A stretch of DNA of 64,000 nt, taken from the NCBI GenBank assembly GCA_963922205.1, contig CAWUHX010000012.1, forward strand, positions 1,488,001-1,552,000. Reading direction: 5' to 3'. Below, piece after piece: positions 47,224-58,344 of this stretch; the stretch's first letter is position 1, and every line of letters starts with the position of its first letter. Under the pieces are notes generated by a model. The model did no database searches. It saw only the letters and a list, made by a program, of their open reading frames with translations, and was not told where the DNA came from. This stretch comes from Romanomermis culicivorax (lineage: Eukaryota > Nematoda > Enoplea > Mermithida > Mermithidae). The position numbers were made by a program, and so were the translations under genes.

Positions 47224-47676
47224 CACATAAATTTATCAGCGGGGAAATTAAAATTCGTTATACTGTTGCTACAGTAATAGTGGATTAAAAAATATTTCGG
47301 TTAATTGCATATATCTCAGCAAAGAAACAATCAATTTCAGCGTACGATTCTGAATCTTGCATAATTATCATTTGTCTTCAACATAGCGTTGGGACATTTT
47401 AATATCACTCGCGTTTTTTCATTTCAGTATCATAGTTTACTGTGGCCAAAAATTTCAAATACCGCCTTGATAGTTACGAAACTTTTTAGAGCGGATTTTC
47501 TCATTTGGCGTGAATCAGGTTACGTCTCACTGAACTGTATCACACGAAACATAGATTTTCTGATAGGAAAAATAATGCTGATTCTGAATCTACTTTTGTT
47601 TTTTTACGATGTGTAGTATATTTAGAGCTATCTGTTCTAGAATACGAACTATTCAATTATCACGTGAATCGACGTG
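47224..47676 (+). mobile_element. family L element, 453 bp, copy 2, inverted
   Basis: Same length as copy 1, opposite orientation; starts CACATAAATTTATCAGC, ends GAATCGACGTG; exact 4-bp duplication attc (47220-47223 and 47677-47680). A 4-bp target and CAC terminus fit a Chapaev/CMC-type transposon, but no transposase is present. Confidence 0.88.
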
Positions 47677-48276
47677 ATTCTAAAATGCTGGAAAATAAAT
47701 CTCTCCAACAGATAATCATAAACAGAAGTTCTAAAATCGCAGTCTAGAATGATGTCTTCAATTTCCACCTTCAATAAACGCAAAAGTTCAGGTTGCAGAC
47801 GTTTAAAAAATTCCAAACATCGAGAGAAAGAATTGAGAAAATTGATGAAAATATGAAGAGCTAACTTGATTGATAGAAACTGTTGAGCATTAATTAGTAA
47901 GTTGAAGTAGATATGCTAATGGCCGCGCCTGATAGAAAATAGTCAAGATTATACTCGTGACCGGCGCGAAGCACCGGAAAATTTTGAGATTTTGACCCTT
48001 TTAAATCCACCAAAACGCATCTTTTCGGTTTGGAATTCCCCAAAATTTTTTCCTCAATGAGAACCATACCCAAAATTTTTTTCCTCAAAAGACCCTATTT
48101 GAGGAAAAAAACGGTGTTAGCATATTGAAAAATCAAAAAATACAGTGAGTGAGTGAAAGACAATATGAATTAATTTGCATATGGAGACATGCAGGTACAG
48201 AAGTACACTTACGTGCGCCCCGATGAACGAAAAGGAGAAATCAACACAGAAATGAAGAGAAAAAAATCATATTATA

Positions 48277-49200
48277 TTAATGTCCCCGTATAAATTTTGA
48301 AAAATCGATATCTTTAAGTTTTCGAGAAAGAGATTCTACTGAGGTTGCTTTTACGACGTGATCAGGTAATGTGTTCCATGTATGAACAACTCGTTTAGCA
48401 AAGCTATATTTGTCAATGTCAAGATGAGAATTGCCTATGTTGAGTTTAAATGAGTTTCTGGCTCTAGTAGGATTTGTACAGAAGGAAAAATAATTTTCGA
48501 TGGGTAGAATAGACTTTCGGATGATGGAGTAGGCCATAATTAGATCAAAATGAATGCGTTTAGTCTCTAATCTGATAAGATTCATATCAGTTAATCTTTG
48601 ATCATACGATAATGATTTGTCAGTACTAGCCCATTTAGTGAATCGCCTCTGAACTTTTTCAACTGCCACAATATCTTTAATGAGATATGGATTCCAGACT
48701 ACTGTACTGTATTCTAGAATAGGACGTACACAGACTACCCCATGGGGAGGGGTATGAGGGGGGTATTACCCCTACCTAAAGTCCTTAAAATTGACCACTG
48801 GTTGCTCAATTTTGGGACAAAATGACGTGTTTAGTAGACATTTAACTACACTACCCCCGAAAATTTTCAATTTTACCCCTACCTGAAAATTTTGACCTTG
48901 GGGACCTCTGGACGTACATATGTGGTGAATGCTTTTGCTAAGAGGAATTTATCTTTCGAAGAAAAACTTCTTATATTCTAGCCACAGACCGCATAGCTTT
49001 ATTCACTATAAAGTTACAATGGGCACCAGAAAAATGGTTGTCGGAAACGAAGACCCCAAGATCTTTAATAGCGGATTCCGAGTCAGGAACAGAAGCCCCA
49101 TTTAGATAGTAAGGATTTTTTGGGTTGTTTTTACCAATGTGAAGTATCGAACATTTTTCACTAGAAATAGGTAGCTGCCACAATTCAGCCCAATTACTTA
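48277..49200 (-). pseudogene. LINE reverse transcriptase fragment, interrupted by family C
   Basis: Reads ISSEKCSILHIGKNNPKNPY, IKDLGVFVSDNHFSGAHC, then after the insertion VVWNPYLIKDIVAVEKVQRR and HTWNTLPDHVVKATSVES, ending LKDIDFSKFIRGH and stop. 5' end cut by family D at about 49200. At 48277 the ORF closes with the same type of C-terminus as the other copies. Confidence 0.85.
48731..48910 (+). mobile_element. family C short element, copy 6, inserted in a LINE
   Basis: 180 bp, exact 8-bp duplication gacgtaca (48723-48730 and 48911-48918). Removing it restores the TYVRPIL-type reverse transcriptase sequence. Confidence 0.93.
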
Positions 49201-49379
49201 AGTGGGGGGGGGATAGAAAAAAGTCGAAATTTTTTCCAAAAAAGGTCAAAAAATACACTTTTTTGCAAATTTTCTTAATTTTTTTCAAACTGGGGGGGAG
49301 GGTTGGGGGGGGTGAATGATTTTGGGTACAGGGTTAGCCAAGTTGGGGGGTCCCCCCGACCCCCCCAAGTACAGGTATG
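49201..49379 (-). mobile_element. family D element, left-truncated
   Basis: G-run body with gggttagccaagttgg and right terminus CAAGTACAGGTATG; no left terminus found. Confidence 0.6.
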
Positions 49380-49385
49380 TTTAGG

Positions 49386-49471
49386 GGCCGAAAAATTTCG
49401 ACTTTTTTCTACCCCCCAAAATTTCGGATTTACTCCCCCCCCCCCAACTGGTCGGAGGTCTTACAGGTATG
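49386..49471 (+). mobile_element. family D right-half fragment
   Basis: C-run, CCAACTGGTCGGAGG and TTACAGGTATG end. Confidence 0.6.
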
Positions 49472-49491
49472 GCCGACAATGCAAACAATTC

Positions 49492-49508
49492 TCGGCGCTT
49501 CGCGCCGA
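49492..49508 (+). repeat. GC hairpin with compensated 8-bp stem
   Basis: TCGGCGC-TTC-GCGCCGA plus an outer C-G pair (49491/49509), giving CTCGGCGC / GCGCCGAG. Confidence 0.85.
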
Positions 49509-49904
49509 GTCAATGAATATAATTTTATCTACCCGAAACGCGAATGGGTTCTCTTCGGACAGTGTATCAGCATCGTTGCAGCAAAGTCACATTCGGATTT
49601 AAAACTGAAATTCTTACTTTTTGTGCTTGACTCATTCAAATAGAAAATGCGATATTGCTGGTGGTGGTTCATTACCCGAACCGAAAATTGACATAATTTT
49701 CGACTTTATTTTGACTAGTCTTTACTTGTTCTTAAATACATAAAGATCCGCTAGTCGAAAATTGAACCAAATTTGAACTTCCTGAAAGAGTTATTCAAAT
49801 TTTCTCAGCATTCCATTTTTTTCGCGTCATCGTGAACTACTTACAGTTTTTTCTTATCTCACTGACATGGCTAGCTAAAAAATAGGTTGGGAACGATTTT
49901 TACA

Positions 49905-49996
49905 AAAAATTAATGCGTTAAACGTTAAGAAAATTAATGCGTTAAACGTCAGAAGTTTAATGCGTTAAACGTTAAGAAAATTAATGCCTTAAACGT
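49905..49996 (+). repeat. short tandem repeat at LINE 5' junction
   Basis: Four imperfect ~22-27 bp units of AATTAATGCGTTAAACGT plus a tag of taagaaa or cagaagt, starting in family E sequence (aaaaaattaatgcgtta) and running into the LINE. Confidence 0.75.
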
Positions 49997-51955
49997 CAGA
50001 AGTTTCTATAATTTTGTAAATTCCAAAATCAAATCAAATAGAGCTATTCCACCAATTTGTATAGGTAATGAAATTATTTCTGATGTAGATCAAAAGGCCG
50101 AACTTTTCAATAATTATTTCACATCAGTCTTTACCATTGATAATGGTTCTGTGCCTCTTCTCCCCAAAAGAACTATGTCTGAAATCTCCAATTCATCATT
50201 TTCTGTTGAGCTAGTTCGTGCTGCTCTTCGTAAACTGAATCCATCCCTTGCCTTGGGTCCTGATGGGTTATGTGCCTATTTTATGAAAAAACTATCCAAT
50301 TGTTTGGCCGACCCACTTTCTCATATCTTTGAGGTTTCTTTTAGATCTGGGGCATTACCATCTATATGGAAAACTGCAAATGTAATCCCAGTATACAAAA
50401 AAGGTGATTCCTCATCGATTTCCAATTACCGACAAATTTCTCTTTGTTGTATTGCTTGTAAAGTCATGGAAAGCATTATTAACTCTTCCATTTTTGATTA
50501 CCTCAAGAGAAACTCTCTATTATCTCCCTTTCAGTTTGGGTTTTTGCCAAAAAAGTCATGTGAAACACAGTTGCTCAAATGCAAAAATTCATGGACTAAA
50601 CTTATTGATTCAGGATCTTCCATTGATTTGATTTACATTGATTTTAAGAAAGCTTTGACTGTCTCCCATAGTAAGCTTGCTCTAAAGTTGAAGAACTATG
50701 GCATCTGTGGTTTTCTTGCGAATTGGATCATCGCCTTCCTTTCAAATCGCATTCAAAAAGTCTGCATTAACAACAAATTTTCCCTAACATCAGACGTGAG
50801 CAGTGGTGTCCCCCAGGGGAGTGTTCTTGGTCCATCTCTTTTCCTCTTGTTTATAAACGACCTCCCTGATACTTTAAAATCCCATGTCTATCTTTTCGCA
50901 GATGATGTGAAAATTTTTAACACCTCCACACAATGTAAAACTCTTCAAGATGATCTTGATCAGATTTTCAATTGGTCTAAAACATGGCAACTCGAAATTT
51001 CGGCTGAAAAAAGTTCTATTCTCTATATGGGCCATGCAAATCCAAAGGTCCCCTACAATTTAGGATTGTCTGAAATTCCAGGTGAAAACCCATACGTCAG
51101 AGACTTGGGCGTACTTATATCCCAAAACATGGGGTTTAGAGATCATATAGCATCAATTACCAAGAAAGCCTTTAGCTTAAGTTCTTTGATAATTAGCACC
51201 TTTACTTCCCATAATACTTCTTACATTGTACGCGCGTTTACTGTTTATGTTAGACCCCTGCTAGAATATTGTTCAACTGTTTGGAACCCTTACTATGCCT
51301 CTGACATAAATCTCATTGAAAAAGTTCAGAGAAGATTCACAAAGAGAATATGTGGTTTTGGGTCTATCCTTTCATATGATGAGCGTTTAACTAAGCTATG
51401 CCTCGATAGCTTAGAAATACGCCGACTATGTGCCGCCTTATGCATGATGTTTCAAATTATTAAAGGCCAATCCTGTCTGCAAAAATCGGACTTCTTTATT
51501 AGCAGTAATTTCGAGTCCACCCGTCGTAAAAATGAATACAAACTCAAAACAGGTAAAGCTAAAACAAATATTAGATTATAGGATTTTTCCAACAGGTACA
51601 TTAATATATCGAATCAACTTTCAGCTGAAGTTCTTAGTTCTTCCAATTTACACACATTCAAAACGAAAATCTCTTAAGATTGATTTTTCTGATTATCTCG
51701 GGGGAGCGCGTTAGCCTGTTACAAATATGTAACCTGCGCTTCCTATTACCGTCATTAACTTGTTTACTGTAGCGCATATTTTCGCTGCGATATTGTATTT
51801 GTCGTTTTGAAGTAGCCGTCGATTGAGTTTTCGAAACTTTTCTTTGTTTTCTTATTTCATTTTAATCGTTTGTTCTCGCGTTTTAACCTTTTTTTTCTTT
51901 TCTTGTGTTATATTTCGCCTGACAGGTAATAAATCTTCTTCATTCATCCATTAAA
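49940..51955 (+). mobile_element. 5'-truncated CR1/jockey-like non-LTR retrotransposon
   Basis: Begins inside the reverse transcriptase linker and ends after a 3' untranslated region with a short aatcttcttcattcatcc tail. No poly(A) tract. Inserted in family E. The endonuclease domain is missing. Confidence 0.8.
49992..51581 (+). pseudogene. non-LTR reverse transcriptase, 5'-truncated
   Basis: Open for about 530 codons with no internal stop. Recognisable in order: NNYFTSVFT linker, LGPDGL, NVIPVYKKGDSSSISNYRQI, FQFGFLPKKSCETQL, motif A (LIYIDFKKALTVSHSKL), GVPQGSVLGPSLFLLFINDL, motif C YLFADDVKIF, then the thumb with VRPLLEYCSTVWNPYYA and VEKVQRRF-type EKVQRRFTKR. Motif A lacks one residue compared with the usual SKAFDTVSHS pattern, although the leading Asp remains. 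A frameshift around 51580 separates the C-terminal RYINISNQLSAEVLSSSNLH piece, which stops at 51675. With no endonuclease domain upstream it cannot be a complete element; it is the youngest-looking LINE copy here. Codon usage is AT-rich like its surroundings. Confidence 0.9.
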
Positions 51956-52099
51956 CTTTTTATCAAAATTTTAGCCTAAAACTTTTCCGCAGTTTTCAGT
52001 ATGTTTCTAGTAGGAAAAAAAATTTTGTGCCATTGGCACAAATTTCTTTGGTCTCTTGTGCCAATTGCCACAAATGTCCGTGCACAAAAAAACGCTGAA

Positions 52100-52408
52100 C
52101 AGAAAGCATTGCGAAGCGAGATCTGTCATGATTTTGATTGGTCGAAAAAATTTATTGATTTTTACAGTTGTTTCTGGCAAATTTTCTGACTTAGGCTTAG
52201 ACTCAGGCTTAGGCTTAGGTTTACGCTTAGGCTTAGGCCTAGGATTAGGTTTAGTCTTAGGTTTAGGCTTAGGCTTAGGCTTAGGCTTAGACCTGGGCTT
52301 AGGCTTGGACTCACGGTTGGGAAAGAGTAGACTACAACTTTTCGACCAATCAAATTGAAGGCATGAAATTTTTCCACCAATCAAATTGATGACTCCCTAA
52401 TGCTTTGT
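52100..52408 (-). mobile_element. family H MITE carrying TTAGGC-like array, copy 2
   Basis: Termini CAGAAAGCATTGCGAAG and CTCCCTAATGCTTTGT, reverse orientation to 41458-41771. Target duplication not convincing because both flanks are other transposon ends. Confidence 0.8.
52191..52310 (+). repeat. degenerate TTAGGC array, copy 2
   Basis: Around 18 units of TTAGGC with variants (TTAGAC, TTTAGG, CTAGGA). A third, 45-bp stretch (plus strand ctaagc units) is at about 53651-53695. Confidence 0.85.
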
Positions 52409-52440
52409 CTCTCGAACCACGGCGGTGTCTATTACAGTCA

Positions 52441-52570
52441 GTGTTTTTTTGTGTACGGACTTTTGTGCCAATTGGCACAAAGGTAAAAAAAATTGTGCCA
52501 ATGGCACAAAAAAATTTTATCACCCTAATAACATGCTGAAAACCTTTGAAAAGTTTCATGCCAAAAGTTT
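52441..52570 (-). repeat. family E 3' end fragment, reverse
   Basis: CAGTG T-run GTGTACGGAC, then ttttgtgccaattggcaca. Confidence 0.6.
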
Positions 52571-52776
52571 AATGAAAACATAACTAAAGATACTCTTACT
52601 GCTCTAATTTGCATAAAAATTGGGTAAGAATGCGCCTGTGGCCACCCATCTTTTAAAGTGTGTTATGCAAATGGTACCTATAGTAATAGGGTAATATGTA
52701 AGAGTAGGCATAAACGGTATAGCGTCGTGCCTGCTAAATGATAGCCTGAGCAGCCCAATTCGGAAGCTTATACAGC

Positions 52777-52989
52777 CATCTGTAATTGGGGGGGACCCCC
52801 CAACTTGGCCAACCATATACCCAACCCCCCAACCCCACCCCCCCCGGGTTGGAAAAATTAGAAAAAATTGGCAAAAAAGTGTATGTTTTTGGCCTTTTTT
52901 GGGAAAATTTTCGACTTTTTTCGACTCCCTCCGCCAAAATTTCGGATTTACCCCCCCCCCCCCAACTGGTCGGACCTCTTACAGGTATG
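52777..52989 (+). mobile_element. family D element, copy 6
   Basis: Flanks tatacagc (52769-52776) and tatacacc (52990-52997), 7 of 8. Left terminus CATCTGTAATTGGG, right CTCTTACAGGTATG. Confidence 0.8.
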
Positions 52990-53002
52990 TATACACCCTT
53001 AT

Positions 53003-53263
53003 CCAGGATATTCAAAAAAGGGGAATTTTCCAAATTTTTCTAGAATTTACTGAATAAAAAGAAAACAATTTTTGCAGTAAAGACGACTTATTTTCAGTTA
53101 GTTCAATTGTGCTGGATTAGTGGATAAATTCTATGTTTAAATATAATGCTTTAATTTATGAATTGTGATGTATAAGTACAATGATATTGCCGCAAATTTT
53201 ATTCTAAAAAAAATTTAGGGGGGAATCCCCGCTTCCCCCCTCTAAATATGGGCCTGTTCAGAA
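53003..53263 (-). mobile_element. family J element, reverse copy
   Basis: Ends CTCTAAATATGGGCCTG at the right and begins CAGGATATTC at the left; interior as at 39828. Confidence 0.6.
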
Positions 53264-53429
53264 GTGCAGTCGCCGATTGTTGTAGACGACAAAATTTCTG
53301 GGATTTTTTCACTTCTGAATTAAGCTTTCTGTAAATTGCCTATTCATTCCATACAGGCGCCGACTGTCATTGACAGAAAATCTTATGATTTTTCACTTCT
53401 GGATAGGACTTAAGCCTAAAAGGTCATTT

Positions 53430-53640
53430 TATCCTTAATTTTTCGACGGAACGGAATAGAACGGATCGCCAACAGCTTGAAACGTTCAGCCTGAAAATAC
53501 ATTTTCGATCGGAAAGGATTACTGCAATTTTGTAGAAAATGACCGACGGTAACCTCCAACCGAACCGAACGGAACAAAAATTTTCCTTTCGTTCGGTGAC
53601 ATTGTGTCGATTGCATTCCGTTCCGTAAAAAAAGGCAAGT
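53430..53640 (+). mobile_element. short inverted-repeat element, GGAACGGAAT ends
   Basis: ttcgacggaacggaat at the left is inverse to attccgttccgtaaa at the right, with further cgaacgg / ccgttcg repeats inside. Confidence 0.55.
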
Positions 53641-54116
53641 GTAAATGAGCCGTGAGTCTAAGCCTAAGCCTGGGTCTAAGCCGAAGCCTGAGCCAGGTTC
53701 GTACTTGCCTAAAGTTACGCGTCATAACCAGTTACTCTATAGGCACCTTTTGCATCTTTTGTATTACATACACACGTTATAAGATGGGTGGCCACCAGGC
53801 GCACTAATACCTTAAAATCGTGCCTATTTTATTTAACCACGTCAGTGAGGCAAGAAAAACTGATGGAGAGAACGGTTTGTATGATTCGTAATGAAATCAA
53901 ATGCTGCGAGAAGTCAGGTATTTTCATGAAATTTGTCAGGAAGTTTATATTTATCTTCAATTTTCGGCTACGAATTTCTTCCTAACTACGATATAAAGAT
54001 TAAATTAAGGATGTCTATAAGTCGCGTCGCGTAAATTTTTGGCTGAAAAATTGTACCAACAATGTCAATTTTTCTGTTCCAATCAAACACCAAAAATAAA
54101 AAATTCAGTACCGAAC

Positions 54117-55540
54117 ATCCTCTAAGAGGTCCGACCAGTTGGGGCGAAGGTAAACCAGTGTTTTTCTGTGCCAAAACATGGTTTTTGGAACAAGAAGATT
54201 TGGAATGGCACAACAAATTTTGAGCGTTTGTGCCAATGCCAACTTGGCCAACCCTGTACCAAACTCTCCCAGACTTGGGAAAATTAGAGAAAATTGGCAA
54301 AAAATGCCTGTTTTGGTCGGAAAAGCGCAGCGCTGTTGAGGCTCTTCCAAATGATGTTTTTAGTTAAAATAGTATCAAGGGTCTTGAAGGAATTAGTGTT
54401 TATACTTTCTGGTGAAATTGTATATTGGTAAACGCATCAAGTCCATAGGCTGGTGGACCAGGTTCGATTCTTGAAGTAGGTAGGATTTTTGTGTAGAGAC
54501 AAGGACTAAGTGAGATGTGTGCAGATTTTATGCAAATGAGTTCCTGAATGCTATGAGCGCGCGGATTTTCGGGCTGATCTGGATAGCTGGCATCTTGAGG
54601 AGTCCAAAAATGCCAGTTTAAACCATAATTTGGAAGGGAACCGACTTGTAAAAAAAATCCGAATTTTCAACCTTTTTTCGAACCCCCCCGCCCCAAAAAA
54701 AATTTCGGGTTTGCCCCTCCCTCCAACTGGTCCTCTTGTGCCAATTGGCACAAATGTCCGTGCACAAAAAAAACGCTGGAGTATACCCAAAATTTTGGGG
54801 TGGGGGTCCTAACATTTAGTTGGGGGTGGGGGTCCCGACATTTGGGTATAGAGTTCGACCAAGTTGGGGGCATGCCCGTATTTAGAGGGGAAGGCGGGAA
54901 TTCCCCCTAAATTTAATAGAATAAAATTTTCAGCAATATCATTGTACTTATACATCACAATTCCTAAATTAAATTATTATATTTACATACTTTTCGTCAA
55001 ACATATAGAATTCAGCCCCTAATCCAAGCACACATTAACTAACTGGAAGTAAGTCGTCTTTATTGCAAAAATGATTTTCTTTTTATTCAGTAAATTTTAA
55101 AATTTTTTTTCGAAAATTTCCCCCTTTTTCAAAAATCCTGTACGGTTGGGGGTGGAGGTCCCCCCCCCCCCCAACCTCCCCCAATTACAGGTATGGTTCC
55201 GAATCCTATTGAATGAAAAGAAGTTGACAATTTCCATTCTCTGACCAGTCATTGACAATCTCAAAGTCTATTGCGATAATACAAATATACTATTCGAATG
55301 GAATTTGCTCGCGTTCGATACAAATAAAAGTAGTTAACATCATACTTACTGATTCGGCGCGCAGCACCGATAAAATTTTGCGTTTTCAGTCCCTAAAATT
55401 GATAAAATCAAGGAAATTCAGCATTAGATCGGTCAAAAAATTTGTGCCAATTGGCACAAACGCTCAAAATTTTTTGTGCCATTCCAAAGTTTTTATGTGC
55501 CAAAAACCATGTTTTGGCACAAGGAGAAACACTGATTACA
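54117..55540 (+). mobile_element. mosaic of truncated D, E and J elements
   Basis: In order: D fragment (54117-54145), E start CAGTG at about 54153 to 54235, D remainder to 54330, a D right part near 54680-54725, E 3' end 54726-54779, J copy 54872-55139, D terminus 55141-55193, and a reverse E 5' half 55340-55535 with hairpin 55354-55370. None is intact. Confidence 0.55.
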
Positions 55541-55799
55541 GTGTTTTTCTTTGTGCTAAAATATGGTTATTGCAGTGTTGCCAGACTGGCATTTTCGATT
55601 CCAGATCTGTCACTGTTTGTAATGGTCTGACATTTATCTGGCATTGTTCGAATCTGGCACTGAATCTGGCACAATGTTCTGATTTTTGGCATACTTCTGG
55701 CATTATTTGTAAATGAAGTTTCTACGGGTTGTTTTTCCCCTGTGCTTTTTGCCCCAATGTGATAGGGGTCAAAAATTTGTTCCTCTTTTTTACCTAGAC

Positions 55800-56763
55800 G
55801 TTTTTTCGCTTAAAATGCTCATAGACGCTTTATTTAAGTGTTTTATATCTTTTTCAATCCTTCTGCTGTTTTAGAGCCGCTAATTTATTAAATATGGGGA
55901 AAAATTGAAATTTTCGAGTTTGGAGTCTAATTTAGAACTATTGTGGAACAAATTTTCCAGAAAGCTATCCAAGAGCATAATAACGTTGCATTAGATAATA
56001 AATTTATGGTCAAGTCCTCTTTGATGACAAGTGAAAGCCCAAAAGAGATGTTAATGTTTCCGGCGAAGCGCCGGAAAAATTTTTTGTGTAATTGATATTC
56101 CGCGACGCTGGAAAATAAATTTTCCAAACATTTATTTCAAGAATTAGATTCGAGTTTTGTGTTCAAAAGTCGTAATTTTTAGAATTTTATTATTTGGAAA
56201 ATTTTAAAACCAGTAATTTATTCGTTAACTGTCATGAACTTGGCCGAAAAGATATAAGTGGAAGAGTAAAAATTTCCGAAAACTACTGCCATGAAGCTTC
56301 CGAATTGATTTTACGTTAAGAAAGGAATAATCGCTTCAAAACATTTAGAGACTTGACGTATTGATTCGTTCTCAAAAAGTTTCAAGGAAAAATTGCGAAT
56401 CTTCATTGAATATCAAGATAAAATATTGAAGATTACCACTTAAAACATGAGATAATACATTTGTGATGATGAAAACTATTATATACATTGAATGATAGGT
56501 GAAGGTAGACATTCTGAAGGCCGCGTCTGAGCTAGGTAATATATATATATATTAATGATTATTAAAGTTATAACCGGCGCGAAGCGCCATAAAATTTTGA
56601 GATTATGAACTTCTAAAATGTACCAAAATGCATATTTTATGTACCTTCTCCCCAAAATTTTCTTCCCTAAACGGAGAAAGAGCCGTTTGTACATGTAAAA
56701 ATGACTACCTCAATTTCGTTTGCCCCCAAAAATTTTTATTTATCTCCGGCAAAAAAACGCTGA
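55800..56763 (-). mobile_element. family K element, reverse copy 3
   Basis: Closely parallels 3092-4117: hairpins at 56060 and 56574, gtttgtacatgta block and A-run CGCTG end at 56763. The other end is degraded. Confidence 0.65.
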
Positions 56764-57100
56764 TCATTTTTTAATGCCATAGGATAAAATTGAATCTCCA
56801 AGTCATAGTTCGAAAATATTTCAATTGGGCTCTGCACTGACTCGGAGATTCATGTTGCCATTTATTTGCCACAACCCTAGCACTTGGGTGGTGCGTATTA
56901 TTAAGTACTTTTATATTCTGGTTATTATGATGACATTTCTTTTGAATGAGACTCAAAATTCATATGGCTATAACATCTCGGGATTATCTAAAAGCAGAAG
57001 AAAAAAATGTGCTAGTCAAATTATTCGTATTGAGTTGATATCAAAATCTTTTCACAGCATCGTATTCTGTAGCTTTTGGGAATTTTTTTTAAGTTTTAGA

Positions 57101-58074
57101 GTAAGGCCGGTGCCAAAGTAAAATTGGCGCCAAGTTGCGACACAATCCTTCAAAACATTGGAACATAGAACACAAAAAATTACAAAATTGATCAATCAAT
57201 ACATTTGAATAATTAAAGAGGACTATTGATTGTCGTCCTATTCCTTGCACATTAAAAAATGGCTGTTTTGAAAAGTTAGAGTGGTTCGAACCTACCTAGT
57301 TTTTTTCGTCAACGAGCTAGAAATTTTGGCAGGAAAATAATAGGGAACTTTGAGAAACTCAAAGCCACATTTCGTGGAAAAAAATGGAGAATTTCTTCAA
57401 CGAACTGAACATTTCGCCAGAAATCTCGTCAACGAAATCTTCTTTTTGAAACCCAAAAAATTTCGTCAACGAAGTTCGGAAATTTCGTAAACGAACTGCT
57501 AATTTCGCTGACGAATTAAGTTCGGGAGCTTTGAGAAACCGGCCCCAGATTAATACACCAATTTTAGTGAGGAACCAAAAATTTCTCTGGAGCCGGTTTC
57601 TAGAAGCTCCCGGACTTAGTTCGTCAGCGAATTTGGCAGTTCGTCGATGAAATTGCCGAACTTTGTTGACGAAGTTTTGTTTTTGGTTTCCCGAAGAAAA
57701 TTTCGTTGACGAGATTTCACTGACGAAATGTTCAGTTCGTTGACGAAATTTTCCAATTTTTTCGACGAAATGTGGCTTTGAGTTTCTCAAAGCTCCCTAA
57801 ATATTTTCCTGTCGAAATTTCTAGCTCGTTGACGAAAAAACTAGGTATGTTCGAACCTCTCTAACTGTTCATAACAGCCGCTTTTTAATGTACAAAGAAT
57901 AGGTCGAAAATCAATAGTCCTCTTTAATTATTCAAATGTATTGAATGATAAATTTTGTACTTTTTTTGTGTTCTTTGTTTCAATGTTTTAAAGGATTGTG
58001 TCGCAACTTGGTGCTCATCTCACTTGGGCGCCCGTCTCACTTTGGCGCTCATTTCACCTTGGCTCCGGCCTTAC
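57101..58074 (+). mobile_element. ~1-kb foldback element (near-palindromic)
   Basis: Arms of about 450 bp start GTAAGGCCGGTGCC at 57101 and end GGCTCCGGCCTTAC at 58074, meeting near 57565. They pair through AGTTGCGACACAATCC, TTAAAGAGGACTATTGAT, TTCGTCAACGAGCTAG and others. Each arm is itself rich in the near-palindrome TTTCGTCAACGAA. Arms differ enough to be old. Confidence 0.88.
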
Positions 58075-58133
58075 TTTGGCGCCCAAGCTGTGTCTTACTT
58101 TGTCGCCCGTCTCACTTTAATGCCCGTCATGCA
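58004..58133 (+). repeat. 17-bp tandem repeat on one foldback edge
   Basis: About seven units of the form TTGGCGCCCGTCTCACT with variants (tttggcgctcatttcac, ttgggcgcccgtctcac, tttgtcgcccgtctcac). The left arm has only one or two equivalents. Confidence 0.8.
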
Positions 58134-58344
58134 AATTTTAGGAGCAGTTTCAAATTTTACATTTTGCTTTATGCTATAAAATTTCTGCTATACTTTCCTG
58201 TACGAAATTATGTACTTTGCTGGAATCTTTTAGTAAACTGCTATATCTTGTGCTAATTATCTAAATACTAATTTAAATCATAAAATCAACAGTATGTGGT
58301 GTGACAACATTACGAAAATTCTACATGAGGGAAATAACGTGGAC

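Larger units (their letters stand above)
46275..48112 (-). mobile_element. family A element, copy 4, with two internal insertions
   Basis: Reverse copy; the 3' terminus is truncated near 46275 (ccacatgagaaccgg), the 5' terminus intact at 48112 (gaggaaaaaaacggtg). Hairpins at 47070, 47183 and 47961. Interrupted at 46474-46926 and 47224-47676. Confidence 0.82.
49472..52097 (+). mobile_element. family E element hosting a LINE
   Basis: Left part from 49472 (hairpin 49492-49508 onwards) and right part 51950-52097 (ends GTGCAC A-run CGCTG) match the two halves of the family E copy at 42707, so the LINE inserted between them. The left terminus was lost beside a family D fragment. Confidence 0.7.
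52634..53803 (+). mobile_element. composite element with GCGCCTG..GGCCACCCATCTT ends
   Basis: Left TGCGCCTGTGGCCACCCATC and right GATGGGTGGCCACCAGGCGC are inverted. Encloses a family D copy, a reverse family J copy and a GGAACGGAAT MITE. No clear target duplication. Confidence 0.55.

Noticed and set aside
41562..52310. true chromosome end
   Set aside because: The TTAGGC arrays are short, degenerate, internal, and bounded by transposon ends.
52007..52384. 125-residue ORF with a K-P-K-P tract
   Set aside because: Translation of the TTAGGC array in family H; the opposite strand gives equally artificial repeats.
57359..57790. 143-residue minus-strand ORF
   Set aside because: It spans the centre of the foldback and its residues come from TTCGTCAACGAA repeats; no protein motif.
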